Source: Blautia sp. AF19-10LB
GTDB taxonomy: Bacteria > Bacillota > Clostridia > Lachnospirales > Lachnospiraceae
DNA: 64,000 nucleotides
Direction: 5' to 3'
Assembly (NCBI RefSeq): GCF_003461245.1
Contig: NZ_QTWS01000013.1
Coordinates: 26,337-90,336, forward strand
The position numbers and the translations under genes are program-made. Every line of letters starts with the position of its first letter. Position 1 is the first letter of the stretch. The notes beneath the pieces are model-generated. The model was not told where the DNA came from. It made no database searches and was given only the letters and a program-made list of their open reading frames with translations. Below are positions 1 to 8,086 of the stretch, piece after piece.

Positions 1-76
1 CTGATTCAAAAAACCAGTCGTTTTTCACATCCCTTTTCCATTCGTCTCCATAAGTTCTGATAATAATAAAACTCAT
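1..76 (-). CDS. Partial unknown gene coupled to the Thg1-like gene (runs off left edge)
   Basis: An open frame starts with ATG at 76-74 on the minus strand and stays open to the window edge (25 codons, beginning MSFIIIRTYGDEW). Its start overlaps the stop of the Thg1-like gene by an ATGA-type junction, the usual layout of translationally coupled genes. A competing ATG four bases upstream reaches a stop after about 25 codons, so the ATGAGT start is preferred. Too little protein is visible to name a family. The coupling suggests a function linked to tRNA or RNA end chemistry, but that is inference. Confidence 0.5.
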   Translation of the reverse strand, partial: MSFIIIRTYGDEWKRDVKNDWFFES

Positions 77-915
77 TCATTTCCCTCTCCAATATACACT
101 CTGCTGTTCACATACTCTCTTCCTTCATCTTTAAAAACCGGGATATCCTTGTCAATCACCCAATGCATTCTCACCGTTCCCGGTTCAACAGAGAGGGTTT
201 CCAAATCATAGAATTCTTCGAAATCATAAGTTTCCTTGATACAACAGCTCCCTCTCTGAAACTGTGAAGGAAGGTCATCCCAGGAAAGTCCTTTCTGTGT
301 CAGTAACATCTCTTTAATCTGGCGGCAGTTTTTATGCTGTAATTCTTTATGGCGGAAATTTGCCTGTCCAAGCATCTGGATTGAGTTTCTCATGGCATCC
401 AGCTGACGCCAGTAAAGATTATTCGCCACTTCTTCCTTGGGCACATTAAATACGCGACAGTCAAATATTGCTCCGTTGCTGACTGCTTTTGCATAGACTT
501 CTGCCTGTTTTTCTTCTTTTTCATCTGATGCGGTGTCAGCATATGTTCTGGAATACATCTGCATTTTGCGGTTAAATTCCAGAGTCGCCAAGCCTGCTGC
601 AATACTGCACATTTTCTGCACTTCATAATCAAACCAGGGCTCTGATGTAAATTTTTTGTAATCTGTGAGAACCAGTGTTATCTCATCCGACTGTGTATAG
701 CCAAGAACACATCCCTGAATATTTTCACACAGGTACTTCATGGTATCCTGCATGGCTTTCATCAAAACTTCATCGAACGGTTTCACGAAATTTCTGGTAA
801 AAGTGTGAAATGCCCTGCCATCCAGCCTCATAATTACAGGTGTTCTTCTCATTAATACGTTTTTGGGTACTGCCTCATATTTTTTCATTCGTCTTGCAAG
901 TTCTGATGTATCCAT
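73..915 (-). CDS. Thg1-like tRNA 3'-5' polymerase (tRNA-His guanylyltransferase family)
   Basis: This 280-residue protein matches the Thg1/TLP family, which adds nucleotides in the 3'-to-5' direction to tRNA 5' ends using ATP or GTP activation. The metal-binding signature RLDGRAFHTFTR is at residues 30-41 (D32), and the second carboxylate motif YTQSDE is at 73-78 (D77, E78), as expected for a reverse polymerase palm. Length is in the normal family range. Bacteria normally encode the G-1 of tRNA-His in the gene, so bacterial Thg1-like proteins are thought to repair truncated tRNA 5' ends rather than mature tRNA-His. The ATG is preceded by AGGAG at good spacing. It sits between a frameshifted small gene (18 bases upstream) and a coupled downstream gene. 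The family is clear; the in vivo substrate is unknown. Confidence 0.85.
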   Translation of the reverse strand: MDTSELARRMKKYEAVPKNVLMRRTPVIMRLDGRAFHTFTRNFVKPFDEVLMKAMQDTMKYLCENIQGCVLGYTQSDEITLVLTDYKKFTSEPWFDYEVQKMCSIAAGLATLEFNRKMQMYSRTYADTASDEKEEKQAEVYAKAVSNGAIFDCRVFNVPKEEVANNLYWRQLDAMRNSIQMLGQANFRHKELQHKNCRQIKEMLLTQKGLSWDDLPSQFQRGSCCIKETYDFEEFYDLETLSVEPGTVRMHWVIDKDIPVFKDEGREYVNSRVYIGEGNE

Positions 916-933
916 TGCTTTTCTCCTGTTCTA

Positions 934-1252
934 CTATTTTTCTGGAAGGTCTGTTACATCATTCAGGTCTTTTTTCCATTTTGAAGCCATATCTTTGGTT
1001 ATTTTATGCCATTCCATATTTCCTTCAGCATTTATCTCGTATGCAAAAAGTATCCGTGTAACTTCATCGTCTTTCCTGACAATATATTTTTCCAGTTCTT
1101 CTTCTGTCATTTCTTCGTTTCATACACAAAAGAAACTGTCGGGCATTCTTTGCTGTAATAAATACGGAGTTTTTCTCTGTCTTTTTCAAACATCCGCTCA
1201 AACAGATCAAAGTAGAATTCTTCTCTTAATTCCTGTATGTTTTTTCTCCCAT
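934..1252 (-). pseudogene. Frameshifted short gene upstream of the Thg1-like gene
   Basis: On the minus strand a 106-codon protein can be rebuilt across three frames. It starts MGEK at 1252, continues as IQELREEFYFDLFERMF, and ends as the 58-codon frame MTEEELEKYIVRKDDEV... with its stop at 934-936. Both joins need one extra A: the first in an A6 run just after the start (1241-1247), the second in an AAA run around 1117-1121. The rebuilt protein is highly charged and matches nothing I recognise. An extended -10 (TGCTATCAT, minus strand, about 1294-1286) lies upstream. Either the gene has decayed through two single-base losses, or the consensus has homopolymer errors. Confidence 0.5.
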
Positions 1253-1424
1253 GTCACTACATCCTTTCTTGTTTTCCTGATATATATGATAGCATCGGCC
1301 TAAAATTAGTTCCAGAGCACTTGTAAGAGAAATTTTGACCAGGGTAGAACTTTTTTTATGTCAGGGACAACTCGGGTCATAAGGGACCACGAATATCAAG
1401 GGGATTTTACAAAAAATTTTGTTA

Positions 1425-1453
1425 TTGTCGAAATACATCAAAAAAGGTAAAAT
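1425..1453 (+). promoter_or_regulatory. SigA-type promoter for the fibronectin-like secreted protein
   Basis: TTGTCG at 1425-1430 and TAAAAT at 1448-1453 are separated by 17 bases, placing transcription about 20 bases before the AAGGAGGA ribosome site of the gene at 1483. The match to consensus is moderate. Confidence 0.5.
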
Positions 1454-1482
1454 GAAGTTATCAAAATCAAGGAGGAATGACT

Positions 1483-2163
1483 ATGAAGAAGAAAAATTTC
1501 AGAAAGTTATTCGCAGTTCTTATCGCAGCCTGTATGATGGTTCTCTGTGTTCCGGTTACTTCACAAGCCACCGTCAGGGTTTCTGCCCCGCGATTAAAAA
1601 CTGCCAGAAGTACCAGCAGTGGTATGTATCTTAACTGGACACGTATTTCGAATGCTTCCGGATACGTGATCTATCGAAACAACAAATGTATCGGCGGTGT
1701 AAAGGGCAGCAGAAGCCTTGCCTACCTGGACAAAAAAGCCAAAACAGGTAGCAGGTATACCTACTCTGTAAGAGCCTTCCGCCAGTATGGCAAAAAGCGT
1801 GTTTACAGTAATGCCAGCAACCGAATTCAGGGTGTCAGAAAGGCAGTCTCCAATAATGGACTGGGTACTCCGGTTCAGTCAGGTGTCCGTTTCTGGAAAA
1901 ACCTCAGTGCAACCGGTGGAAATGGTGTCACTTACGGAACAACATGGAATAAGATTAAAGGTGCTGCCGGATATCAGGTGCAGATTCGCGGATATGAATA
2001 TGGAAATGTCCTTACCTATTCAAAATTTACCAAAAAAAACAGCTACGGCGAAAGCTTTTCCAGTTACGACAAAATTGGAATGAGAATAAGAGCCTACAAA
2101 ATCGTAGGTGGAAAGAACGTATATGGTCCATTCAGCAAATGGTCCTTCAGTAATGTTCGTTAA
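1483..2163 (+). CDS. Secreted protein with fibronectin type III-like modules
   Basis: About 226 residues. An N-terminal signal peptide (KKKNFRK followed by a hydrophobic stretch and a SQA cleavage region near residue 30) indicates export. The mature part has two modules with the W-x-x-I-x-x-A-x-G-Y-x-I/V pattern (NWTRISNASGYVIY and TWNKIKGAAGYQVQI), typical of fibronectin type III-like repeats in surface proteins of gut Firmicutes. No catalytic domain or cell-wall anchor is visible, so it may bind carbohydrate or protein after release. AAGGAGGA lies 1 base from the ATG at 1477 but 7 bases from the ATG at 1483, so the second start is preferred. It has its own promoter, ends in a strong terminator, and is the only plus-strand gene on the left replication arm. 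Confidence 0.7.
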   Translation: MKKKNFRKLFAVLIAACMMVLCVPVTSQATVRVSAPRLKTARSTSSGMYLNWTRISNASGYVIYRNNKCIGGVKGSRSLAYLDKKAKTGSRYTYSVRAFRQYGKKRVYSNASNRIQGVRKAVSNNGLGTPVQSGVRFWKNLSATGGNGVTYGTTWNKIKGAAGYQVQIRGYEYGNVLTYSKFTKKNSYGESFSSYDKIGMRIRAYKIVGGKNVYGPFSKWSFSNVR

Positions 2164-2177
2164 GTGCTGACATAAAA

Positions 2178-2222
2178 ACAGCCCGGATTGATAGTGTTCC
2201 TATCAATCCGGGCTGTCTTTTT
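2178..2222. terminator. Bidirectional intrinsic terminator between convergent genes
   Basis: A perfect 17-bp stem (2178-2194 with 2200-2216) and a 5-base loop is followed by CTTTTTA on the plus strand and by a T5 run on the minus strand. It serves both the secreted fibronectin-like gene and the end of the ABC export operon. Confidence 0.9.
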
Positions 2223-3804
2223 ATTCTTCTTCAGAATTAGTTTCTTTATCCTGATTTATCACTTTCTGATATGCCTCATCCATATCTCGAATGTTCATCT
2301 TGTTTACCAGATAAACCTTATCTCCGACAACTGCTGCATAGAAGTTTGTGTCGTATTCGTAGTACTCTGCGGTAGTCTCGTTGCCGTCTGTGTCTTTGAA
2401 TACGAAGGTGTATGCAGGATCGCCTTCCGGGGTATAGTCTTCGGTGAGACGCTGCTGGGCAGTCATGTTGATGAGTTTATTGTAGAAGGTTGTGAATATT
2501 GTCTCATCCAAATCTGCTCCATCCAGTTTATAGGAAACGGTTGTTGTCTCCTCTGCTTCCTCATCATCACTGTCTTTCGTCGTCTCTCGTGTTACTGTCA
2601 CTGTATGGTCGCCGTTTGGAGTTTTTACTTCCAGAGAATCCAGGCTGTTGACAGAGAGATAATTTACAGAAAGACTGTAGAAATCAGATACTGTGCTGTC
2701 AAGGATGTCTGTCAGGGAATCCTCTGTGATCGTGTAGACTTCTTTGCTGTCGTCTACTTTTACGTAGCGGTCACTGCCTGTTTCATCACCGACATAGATA
2801 GTGATTTCTTTGTCGACTGTGACTGTCTTTGTCTCTTCTTCCTCGGAATCGTCCTCTGTGTCAGAAGAATCCGCATCCTCTGTATCGCTGTCCGTTGAGC
2901 TTTCATCTTCAGAAGATGTCTCAGAATCTGTATCCGTTTCATCTGTGCTTTCCGATGTATCTTCGGCATCCTCAGAATCATCTTCTACCGCTTCTTCCTC
3001 CGTATATTTCGCAGTGATCACTGCATACGGATCGTCAAATCCATATTTGGAATCATCTGTGCAGTTATAATCCACAAAGCTGTCATATGCCAGTGAACCG
3101 ATTGCTGATGTCACCGTTCCGGCCTTATCGGTATCTGCTTTTTCGGATGTCTTTCCGTCTGACACATTCCAGAAGAGATTATCCGGATCCTGGGTCAGTT
3201 CATAACCGTCTTCTTTGTCAACCTTGACCTCTGTGATCGTTGAGGAAGTCACAGACGGGAAAGTTCCGCTCTCTGCAAAATCATACAGAGTTCCCATGAA
3301 TGGCTCCACTGCGGAGCTGTCTACCAGATATACATTCTTGTCATCATCGCTTTTCTTCACATAATACTGGCTGGTGGATTCATTCTCCATACCGATCTGA
3401 AGTACTGTATCTCCGTCATCTGTCGTAAGTTTGATCTCATTCTGTGGAGAATCCAGATCATATTCACTTAAATCCTCCACATCAGAGATTTCCTGTGCAG
3501 CAGAGAGGGATGCGAGCCCTCCCACTGCAGTATTTACAGTATCCTGATCCACCGGGAAATCCGCATCGCTTTTTTCCGACCAGGCGTCGTCTTTTTTGTC
3601 AAATTCTACATTGTCCTGTCCTGCTGTGAATGCAACCGAAGTAATATCATCTGTAGACAGGCTGGTCAGTTCAACGCTTGTGTCCTCTTCCTCAGATTCT
3701 TTCTTTTCCTGAGAAGAAACATAAGAATTTACGCCCACATAAGCTCCGGACACCACGCCAAGTGCAACTACAGCAGAGACAAGTTTTACTGTCTTTTTTT
3801 TCAT
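2221..3804 (-). CDS. DUF4340 domain protein of a gliding-type ABC export operon
   Basis: A 527-residue membrane-anchored protein. One hydrophobic segment near residues 5-28 is followed by a large extracytoplasmic region with the repeated layout of DUF4340 proteins, which are nearly always encoded after GldG-like ABC components. Between roughly residues 265 and 330 (2826-3000) it carries a very acidic Asp/Glu/Ser/Thr-rich insert that looks disordered. The start used is the ATG at 3804, whose TAATG overlaps the stop of the upstream gene and which has AAGGAG nine bases before it; an in-frame ATG at 3828 lies inside the upstream gene and lacks a site. The biochemical role of DUF4340 is not known; it probably acts with the GldG-like partner at the outer membrane face. 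Confidence 0.8.
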   Translation of the reverse strand: MKKKTVKLVSAVVALGVVSGAYVGVNSYVSSQEKKESEEEDTSVELTSLSTDDITSVAFTAGQDNVEFDKKDDAWSEKSDADFPVDQDTVNTAVGGLASLSAAQEISDVEDLSEYDLDSPQNEIKLTTDDGDTVLQIGMENESTSQYYVKKSDDDKNVYLVDSSAVEPFMGTLYDFAESGTFPSVTSSTITEVKVDKEDGYELTQDPDNLFWNVSDGKTSEKADTDKAGTVTSAIGSLAYDSFVDYNCTDDSKYGFDDPYAVITAKYTEEEAVEDDSEDAEDTSESTDETDTDSETSSEDESSTDSDTEDADSSDTEDDSEEEETKTVTVDKEITIYVGDETGSDRYVKVDDSKEVYTITEDSLTDILDSTVSDFYSLSVNYLSVNSLDSLEVKTPNGDHTVTVTRETTKDSDDEEAEETTTVSYKLDGADLDETIFTTFYNKLINMTAQQRLTEDYTPEGDPAYTFVFKDTDGNETTAEYYEYDTNFYAAVVGDKVYLVNKMNIRDMDEAYQKVINQDKETNSEEE

Positions 3805-5300
3805 TATGCTTTTCTCCTTTTCAGCCATACGCCGAAGCCGATCACCAGAAATGCAACCGGGATCAGACCCATGATAATGATCTTCCAGAAACTTGCATCA
3901 TAGGCAGTCAGAGTCAGGTAAGAAACCTGGAGGTCTTTTGCCGGAACAGAAATCGTAGAAGTTTCATCGGAACTGCACATCCAGCTTAAGGATTCCATGA
4001 TCATCTGCTCATTTCCACCGGATACCATCTGATTGATCTGGCTGTCCATCAGATTGGAGGAAGCATAATAAACGATCTGTGTTTCTTTGTCATCATCCAG
4101 AGATTCTGTGATGCTTACACCTAGGTCAAATGGTCCCTTGATATCGTCATCTGTTTCCTCAATGCTTCCACTGTTTACATCCACCTTGGAATATGCACTG
4201 TCTGATGTAGTAAGAAGACTCTCTATCGTTACCGTATCTCTCACATCATCTGTTTTCTGGATACCCTGTGCTGTAGGCATCAGCACATAATATCCCTTGG
4301 AAGCAAAATCTGTGATCGCATCTGTGCTGTTAACTGTCGGAACCAGATAATATGGCATCTGTGCGTAATGCTGGGAATCTCCCTCAATCACGATTCCCTC
4401 TGTTCTCTCTACGCCGTAATTTGCAAGTACAGCGTCAAAGTTTGTCATGGATTCTTCCGTATAATCAGAGAAGATCATAGCCTTGCCGCCGTTTTCCAGA
4501 TACTCGATGATCGCATCTTTTTCTGTCTCGGAAATATCACTTGTCGGTGCGTTGATCAGCAGGCAGGCTGCATCATCCGGCACGCTCTCTTCTGTCAGAA
4601 GATTCAGGGACTGGATATCGATATTCGCTTTCTCGATATCTTCTTTTAAGGTAGAATCGAGTTCCTTCTCTCCATGTCCGTCGAGTGTGTACAGGATCGG
4701 AAGATTTTCGGATGTTACATAAGAGATCGCGCTGTCGATCTGTCCTTCGCCGTCGAATCCTGTTGTTGTATAACTGTAAGTGTTATAGTCCATGGAGGAC
4801 TGGTAGATCGTATCGTAAGATACGACTTTGCTTCTGTCACCGCATACAACGATCAGGCTGTTTGCAGAAACATCATCACTTGTATACTGAGAAGTAAATT
4901 TCGGATTTACAACAGGGTCTTTTGTCTCAACTTTAATATGCGAAGATTCTTCCGCATATCTTTCCAGAAGTCTCTTTAATGTCTCATCCTCAGAACCACT
5001 CTGGACAACCTGATAGATCGTGATATCCTTGTCCAGCTTCTTGAGATAAGCTTTCGTCTCATCGCCGATACTATAAAGCTTCTGTGAGCTTACATCAAAC
5101 TCTGTATATTTGGATGGCAGAGATCCGACGATCATATTGATCACAATTACGATCACAATAAAAATCGCACTGATCACAACACTATAGGAACCGTTTTTCA
5201 GATATTTTCCATTCATGGATTCTTTAATCCTCTGCTTTAACGGCTTCTTTTCTTTCTTGTTCTGCCCGTCTTTTTTGTTAAACTTTTCCTTCAGTTTCAT
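3804..5300 (-). CDS. GldG-like ABC transporter auxiliary protein
   Basis: A 498-residue protein with a basic cytoplasmic N-terminus, a transmembrane helix at about residues 40-62, a long external domain, and a C-terminal helix followed by WLKRRKA. This topology and the internal ABC-type substrate-binding-like region (DGHGEKELDSTLKEDI, NAPTSDISETEKDAI) fit the GldG/DUF4350-like family that partners with ABC-2 permeases. The ATG at 5300 has AAGGAGG seven bases upstream; an upstream in-frame start at 5336 would overlap the permease gene and has no site. It lies 13 bases after the permease gene. The exported substrate is unknown; in Bacteroidetes the relatives support gliding, but here a general envelope role is more likely. 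Confidence 0.8.
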   Translation of the reverse strand: MKLKEKFNKKDGQNKKEKKPLKQRIKESMNGKYLKNGSYSVVISAIFIVIVIVINMIVGSLPSKYTEFDVSSQKLYSIGDETKAYLKKLDKDITIYQVVQSGSEDETLKRLLERYAEESSHIKVETKDPVVNPKFTSQYTSDDVSANSLIVVCGDRSKVVSYDTIYQSSMDYNTYSYTTTGFDGEGQIDSAISYVTSENLPILYTLDGHGEKELDSTLKEDIEKANIDIQSLNLLTEESVPDDAACLLINAPTSDISETEKDAIIEYLENGGKAMIFSDYTEESMTNFDAVLANYGVERTEGIVIEGDSQHYAQMPYYLVPTVNSTDAITDFASKGYYVLMPTAQGIQKTDDVRDTVTIESLLTTSDSAYSKVDVNSGSIEETDDDIKGPFDLGVSITESLDDDKETQIVYYASSNLMDSQINQMVSGGNEQMIMESLSWMCSSDETSTISVPAKDLQVSYLTLTAYDASFWKIIIMGLIPVAFLVIGFGVWLKRRKA

Positions 5301-5313
5301 CTTTCTCGCCTCC

Positions 5314-6177
5314 TTAATTCCAACGTCTCTTCGCAATAGACTGTACGGTCAGGAAAAGACAAACTGCGATCACTGACACGAAATACAGGATTCCCTTGAT
5401 GTCAAAGATCGAATTGGCAAAGTTATCAAAATGGCTACTCAGGTTAACGATATTCAGAGCCTTCTGGATCCCGCCTGAGAAGAAAGAAGAATTTACCACA
5501 TATATAATCGCAAGAATGATCTCTCCGATCACACATACTGCTGCCGAAATCAGCAGATTCTTGATCATCGTATAAATGATCAGAGCTGCCGCAAGGATCA
5601 GAAGTCCAAATGTAATGCAGGTAGACAGAGCTCCCTCTGAAAAGAATGAGGAAATTCCGTTCATCATATAAAATGCAAACAGAAATACAAAGGTAAGAAC
5701 TGCTGCAATAACCTGACTCTCAGTCAGGGAAGATACAAATACACCAATTGCAAGGTTTGCACAGCCAAGCAGAAAAAATCCCAGAATACCTGTATAGGCT
5801 CCTGCAAAAGAAACTGTTCCGAATTTTGACATCAGAAGTGGGTAAAAGCACATGATGACCATCGGAATCGCAAAGATCGTTACCAGTGCAAGATATTTAC
5901 CAAGAACGATCTGGCCGACAGAAACCGGCGCTGTCAGAAGCAGCTGGTCTGTCTTCTGTTTCCGTTCTTCTGCAAGAACTCTCATGGTCAGGATTGGAAC
6001 GCTGATCAGAAATACAAAGGTCAGCGCACTTAACGTATATTCAAATTTCGGATAAGCTGCTGCCAGCTGATAGGCCGAAAAATAAATACCTGTAAGAAGC
6101 AGGATAAAGAAAATAAACAAATATCCTACCATAGATGTGAGATAACTTCTCAGCTCTCTCTTATATACTGCTGTCAT
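5314..6177 (-). CDS. ABC-2 type transporter permease (GldF-like)
   Basis: A 287-residue integral membrane protein with about six hydrophobic segments. It begins MTAVYKRELRSYLTS, the usual ABC-2 permease N-terminus in which a short amphipathic stretch precedes helix 1. The first loop contains MRVLAEERKQKTDQLLLTAP, the conserved coupling region of GldF/NosY-type permeases. The ATG overlaps the stop of the ATPase gene by four bases (ATGA), indicating translational coupling. With the ATPase and two external partners it forms a complete export complex; the substrate cannot be deduced from sequence. Confidence 0.87.
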   Translation of the reverse strand: MTAVYKRELRSYLTSMVGYLFIFFILLLTGIYFSAYQLAAAYPKFEYTLSALTFVFLISVPILTMRVLAEERKQKTDQLLLTAPVSVGQIVLGKYLALVTIFAIPMVIMCFYPLLMSKFGTVSFAGAYTGILGFFLLGCANLAIGVFVSSLTESQVIAAVLTFVFLFAFYMMNGISSFFSEGALSTCITFGLLILAAALIIYTMIKNLLISAAVCVIGEIILAIIYVVNSSFFSGGIQKALNIVNLSSHFDNFANSIFDIKGILYFVSVIAVCLFLTVQSIAKRRWN

Positions 6178-7154
6178 TTCGTTTCTCCCTCCTTCTCCGG
6201 TTCCTCAGGTTTTTTCTTCTTGTCATCTTCGGTCAGCTCCAGGAAGATCTCTTCGAGGGATACTTTCTTGGACTGCATTTCAAGGATCGGATAATGATGT
6301 TCTGCCATCTTAAAGAAAACTTCCTCACGGATATCTGTATTTTCTTCTGTGGAAAGTTTCACTTCCCAGCCTTCCTGATCCTTGGCTGCGTTGATCGCGA
6401 TCTCCTTGATCCCCTCGATCTCTCCAAGCAGAATACGGATCTTGTCCTTATCTCCTTTGACAAGAAGTGACAGATTGTTGGAACCCTGCGCGAGTTTCCC
6501 CAGGTTATCCGGCGTATCGCTGGCAACCAGTTTGCCATGAGAAATGATCAATACATAATCACATACTGCACTTACCTCAGAAAGAATATGAGAACTCAGG
6601 ATAACGGTATGTTTCTTTTTAAGGCTCTTGATCAGATCGCGGATCTCTATGATCTGCTTCGGATCAAGTCCTACTGTCGGCTCATCCAGGATGATAACTT
6701 CCGGATATCCTAGGATCGCCTGTGCAAGTCCAACTCTCTGTCTGTAACCTTTGGACAGATTTTTGATCAGGCGGTTACGCATATCTGAGATCTTGACCAT
6801 CTCCATGACTTCTTCAACCATGGATTTCTTTTCGTTTTTTGGGATTTTTTTGAGATCAGCGGCGAAATTCATATATTCGAGCACTGTCATATCGAAATAA
6901 AGAGGCGGAATTTCCGGCAGATAACCGATACATTTCTTTGCCTGTTCCGGTTCTTCCAGTATGTCATGATCGTCAATGGTTACCGTTCCTTCCGTAGATG
7001 CTATATAACCGGTAATCATGTTCATAGTTGTTGATTTACCGGCTCCGTTCGGCCCGAGAAAGCCGTAGATTTTTCCCTTCTCTATCTTAAAAGAAAGGTG
7101 GTCAACTGCTGTATGGTCGCCATAACGTTTGACCAGATTGTTTACTTCAATCAC
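6174..7154 (-). CDS. ABC transporter ATP-binding protein (GldA/CcmA-like)
   Basis: A 326-residue ATPase that energises the permease encoded next. Walker A GPNGAGKS is at residues 34-41, the ABC signature reads LSKGYRQR, Walker B is VIILDEP, and the switch histidine lies in SSHILSE. The extra C-terminal part after about residue 230 is typical of ABC-2 export ATPases and ends in a charged Lys/Glu tail. The start codon is GTG (GTGATTGAAGTA), set by AAGGAGGAG with about six bases of spacing. It is the first gene of the four-gene operon and is preceded by a leader with two hairpins. Confidence 0.9.
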   Translation of the reverse strand: MIEVNNLVKRYGDHTAVDHLSFKIEKGKIYGFLGPNGAGKSTTMNMITGYIASTEGTVTIDDHDILEEPEQAKKCIGYLPEIPPLYFDMTVLEYMNFAADLKKIPKNEKKSMVEEVMEMVKISDMRNRLIKNLSKGYRQRVGLAQAILGYPEVIILDEPTVGLDPKQIIEIRDLIKSLKKKHTVILSSHILSEVSAVCDYVLIISHGKLVASDTPDNLGKLAQGSNNLSLLVKGDKDKIRILLGEIEGIKEIAINAAKDQEGWEVKLSTEENTDIREEVFFKMAEHHYPILEMQSKKVSLEEIFLELTEDDKKKKPEEPEKEGETK

Positions 7155-7184
7155 AAATTTCTCCTCCTTTTCTTTACAAACAGA

Positions 7185-7261
7185 AGATGCTTCCGGGCGA
7201 AACAGAGATAGGGGATACCTGGAAACATCTTTTATTACGGAGCGGATCTTACATCCGCTCC
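7185..7261 (-). promoter_or_regulatory. Paired hairpins between rsmG and the ABC export operon
   Basis: Two stems lie between the rsmG stop and the GTG of the ABC ATPase: GGAGCGGAT/ATCCGCTCC (7239-7261, perfect 9 bp, 5-base loop) and AGATGCTTCC/GGAAACATCT (7185-7230, one G-T pair in the RNA). Neither is followed by a long T run on the minus strand. The first probably ends rsmG transcripts weakly; the second may be part of the ABC operon leader. Confidence 0.4.
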
Positions 7262-7348
7262 TTGAAATATTCTATGAGAAAGTTGTGATAAAAATTGGAT
7301 AAATCTGTGAGGATTCTGTGAAAAGGAATTTGAGAAATTCAGGATAAT

Positions 7349-8071
7349 TTATGACAAAGGTTCTTTGAGAGGAGTGCCTGCCTTGCGTGGATAACGTCCC
7401 GGGGTCGCTTTGACCTTCTCGATCACAACGAGGGAGCGCTGGATCTCTGAATCCGGAAGCTGGAAATAGACAACATCCTGGATCCTGCCGCCGAGGATCT
7501 TGATTGCTTTCTGTGCCTGCTCTACTTCTTCCTGTACGGTACCTGATTTATAGGAAATAAAAAATCCGCCTGTCTTCACATATGGAAGGCAGTATTCTGA
7601 TAAAGTTGCCAGATTGGATACCGCACGGGAAACACAGAGATCATACGTTTCGCGGTATGCTTTGTTTTTGGCAAATTCTTCGGCTCTGCCGTGGATCGCA
7701 GTGATATTTTCCAGTTTCAGAAGCTGGAAATTTTCCTCAAGGAAGTTCACTCTTTTTTTGAGAGAATCCAGAAGGCAGGCTTCCAGATGCGGGAACGCGA
7801 TCTTGAGCGGAACGCCCGGAAAACCTGCACCTGTTCCGATATCCATGATCCTGTTTACCTTGCTCATATCCACTGCTTTTACGCAGGCAAGGCTGTCCAG
7901 GAAGTGCTTTACCAGCACTTCCTGAAATTCTGTGATACCGGTCAGGTTCATGACTTTATTTTTTTCTACAAGATATTCGTAAAAATCTGTAAACTGCTTT
8001 TTCTGGACTTCATCGAGAGTGATGCCAAGTTCCTGGCAGCCTTCTTCCAGTATTGTTAAATCATATGCCAT
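7349..8071 (-). CDS. rsmG: 16S rRNA (guanine-527-N7)-methyltransferase
   Basis: A 240-residue Rossmann-fold methyltransferase that places m7G at position 527 of 16S rRNA using SAM. The SAM-binding loop IMDIGTGAGFPGVPLKI lies at about residues 70-86, and the family segments NLTGITEFQEVLVKHFLDSL and VSRAVSNLATLSEY are present. Length is normal. It follows mnmG by 15 bases in the mnmE-mnmG-rsmG order conserved across Firmicutes. In many bacteria, loss of this gene gives low-level streptomycin resistance. Confidence 0.96.
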   Translation of the reverse strand: MAYDLTILEEGCQELGITLDEVQKKQFTDFYEYLVEKNKVMNLTGITEFQEVLVKHFLDSLACVKAVDMSKVNRIMDIGTGAGFPGVPLKIAFPHLEACLLDSLKKRVNFLEENFQLLKLENITAIHGRAEEFAKNKAYRETYDLCVSRAVSNLATLSEYCLPYVKTGGFFISYKSGTVQEEVEQAQKAIKILGGRIQDVVYFQLPDSEIQRSLVVIEKVKATPGRYPRKAGTPLKEPLS

Positions 8072-8086
8072 TGATCTGCTCCTTCT

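Noticed and set aside
863..1303. 146-codon plus-strand frame opposite the broken gene
   Set aside because: Phe/Ser-rich, no ribosome site, and antisense to a more convincing minus-strand coding region.
2188..2898. 236-codon plus-strand frame
   Set aside because: It is a complement-strand shadow of the DUF4340 gene with odd Cys/Val/Phe composition, and it starts inside the terminator stem.
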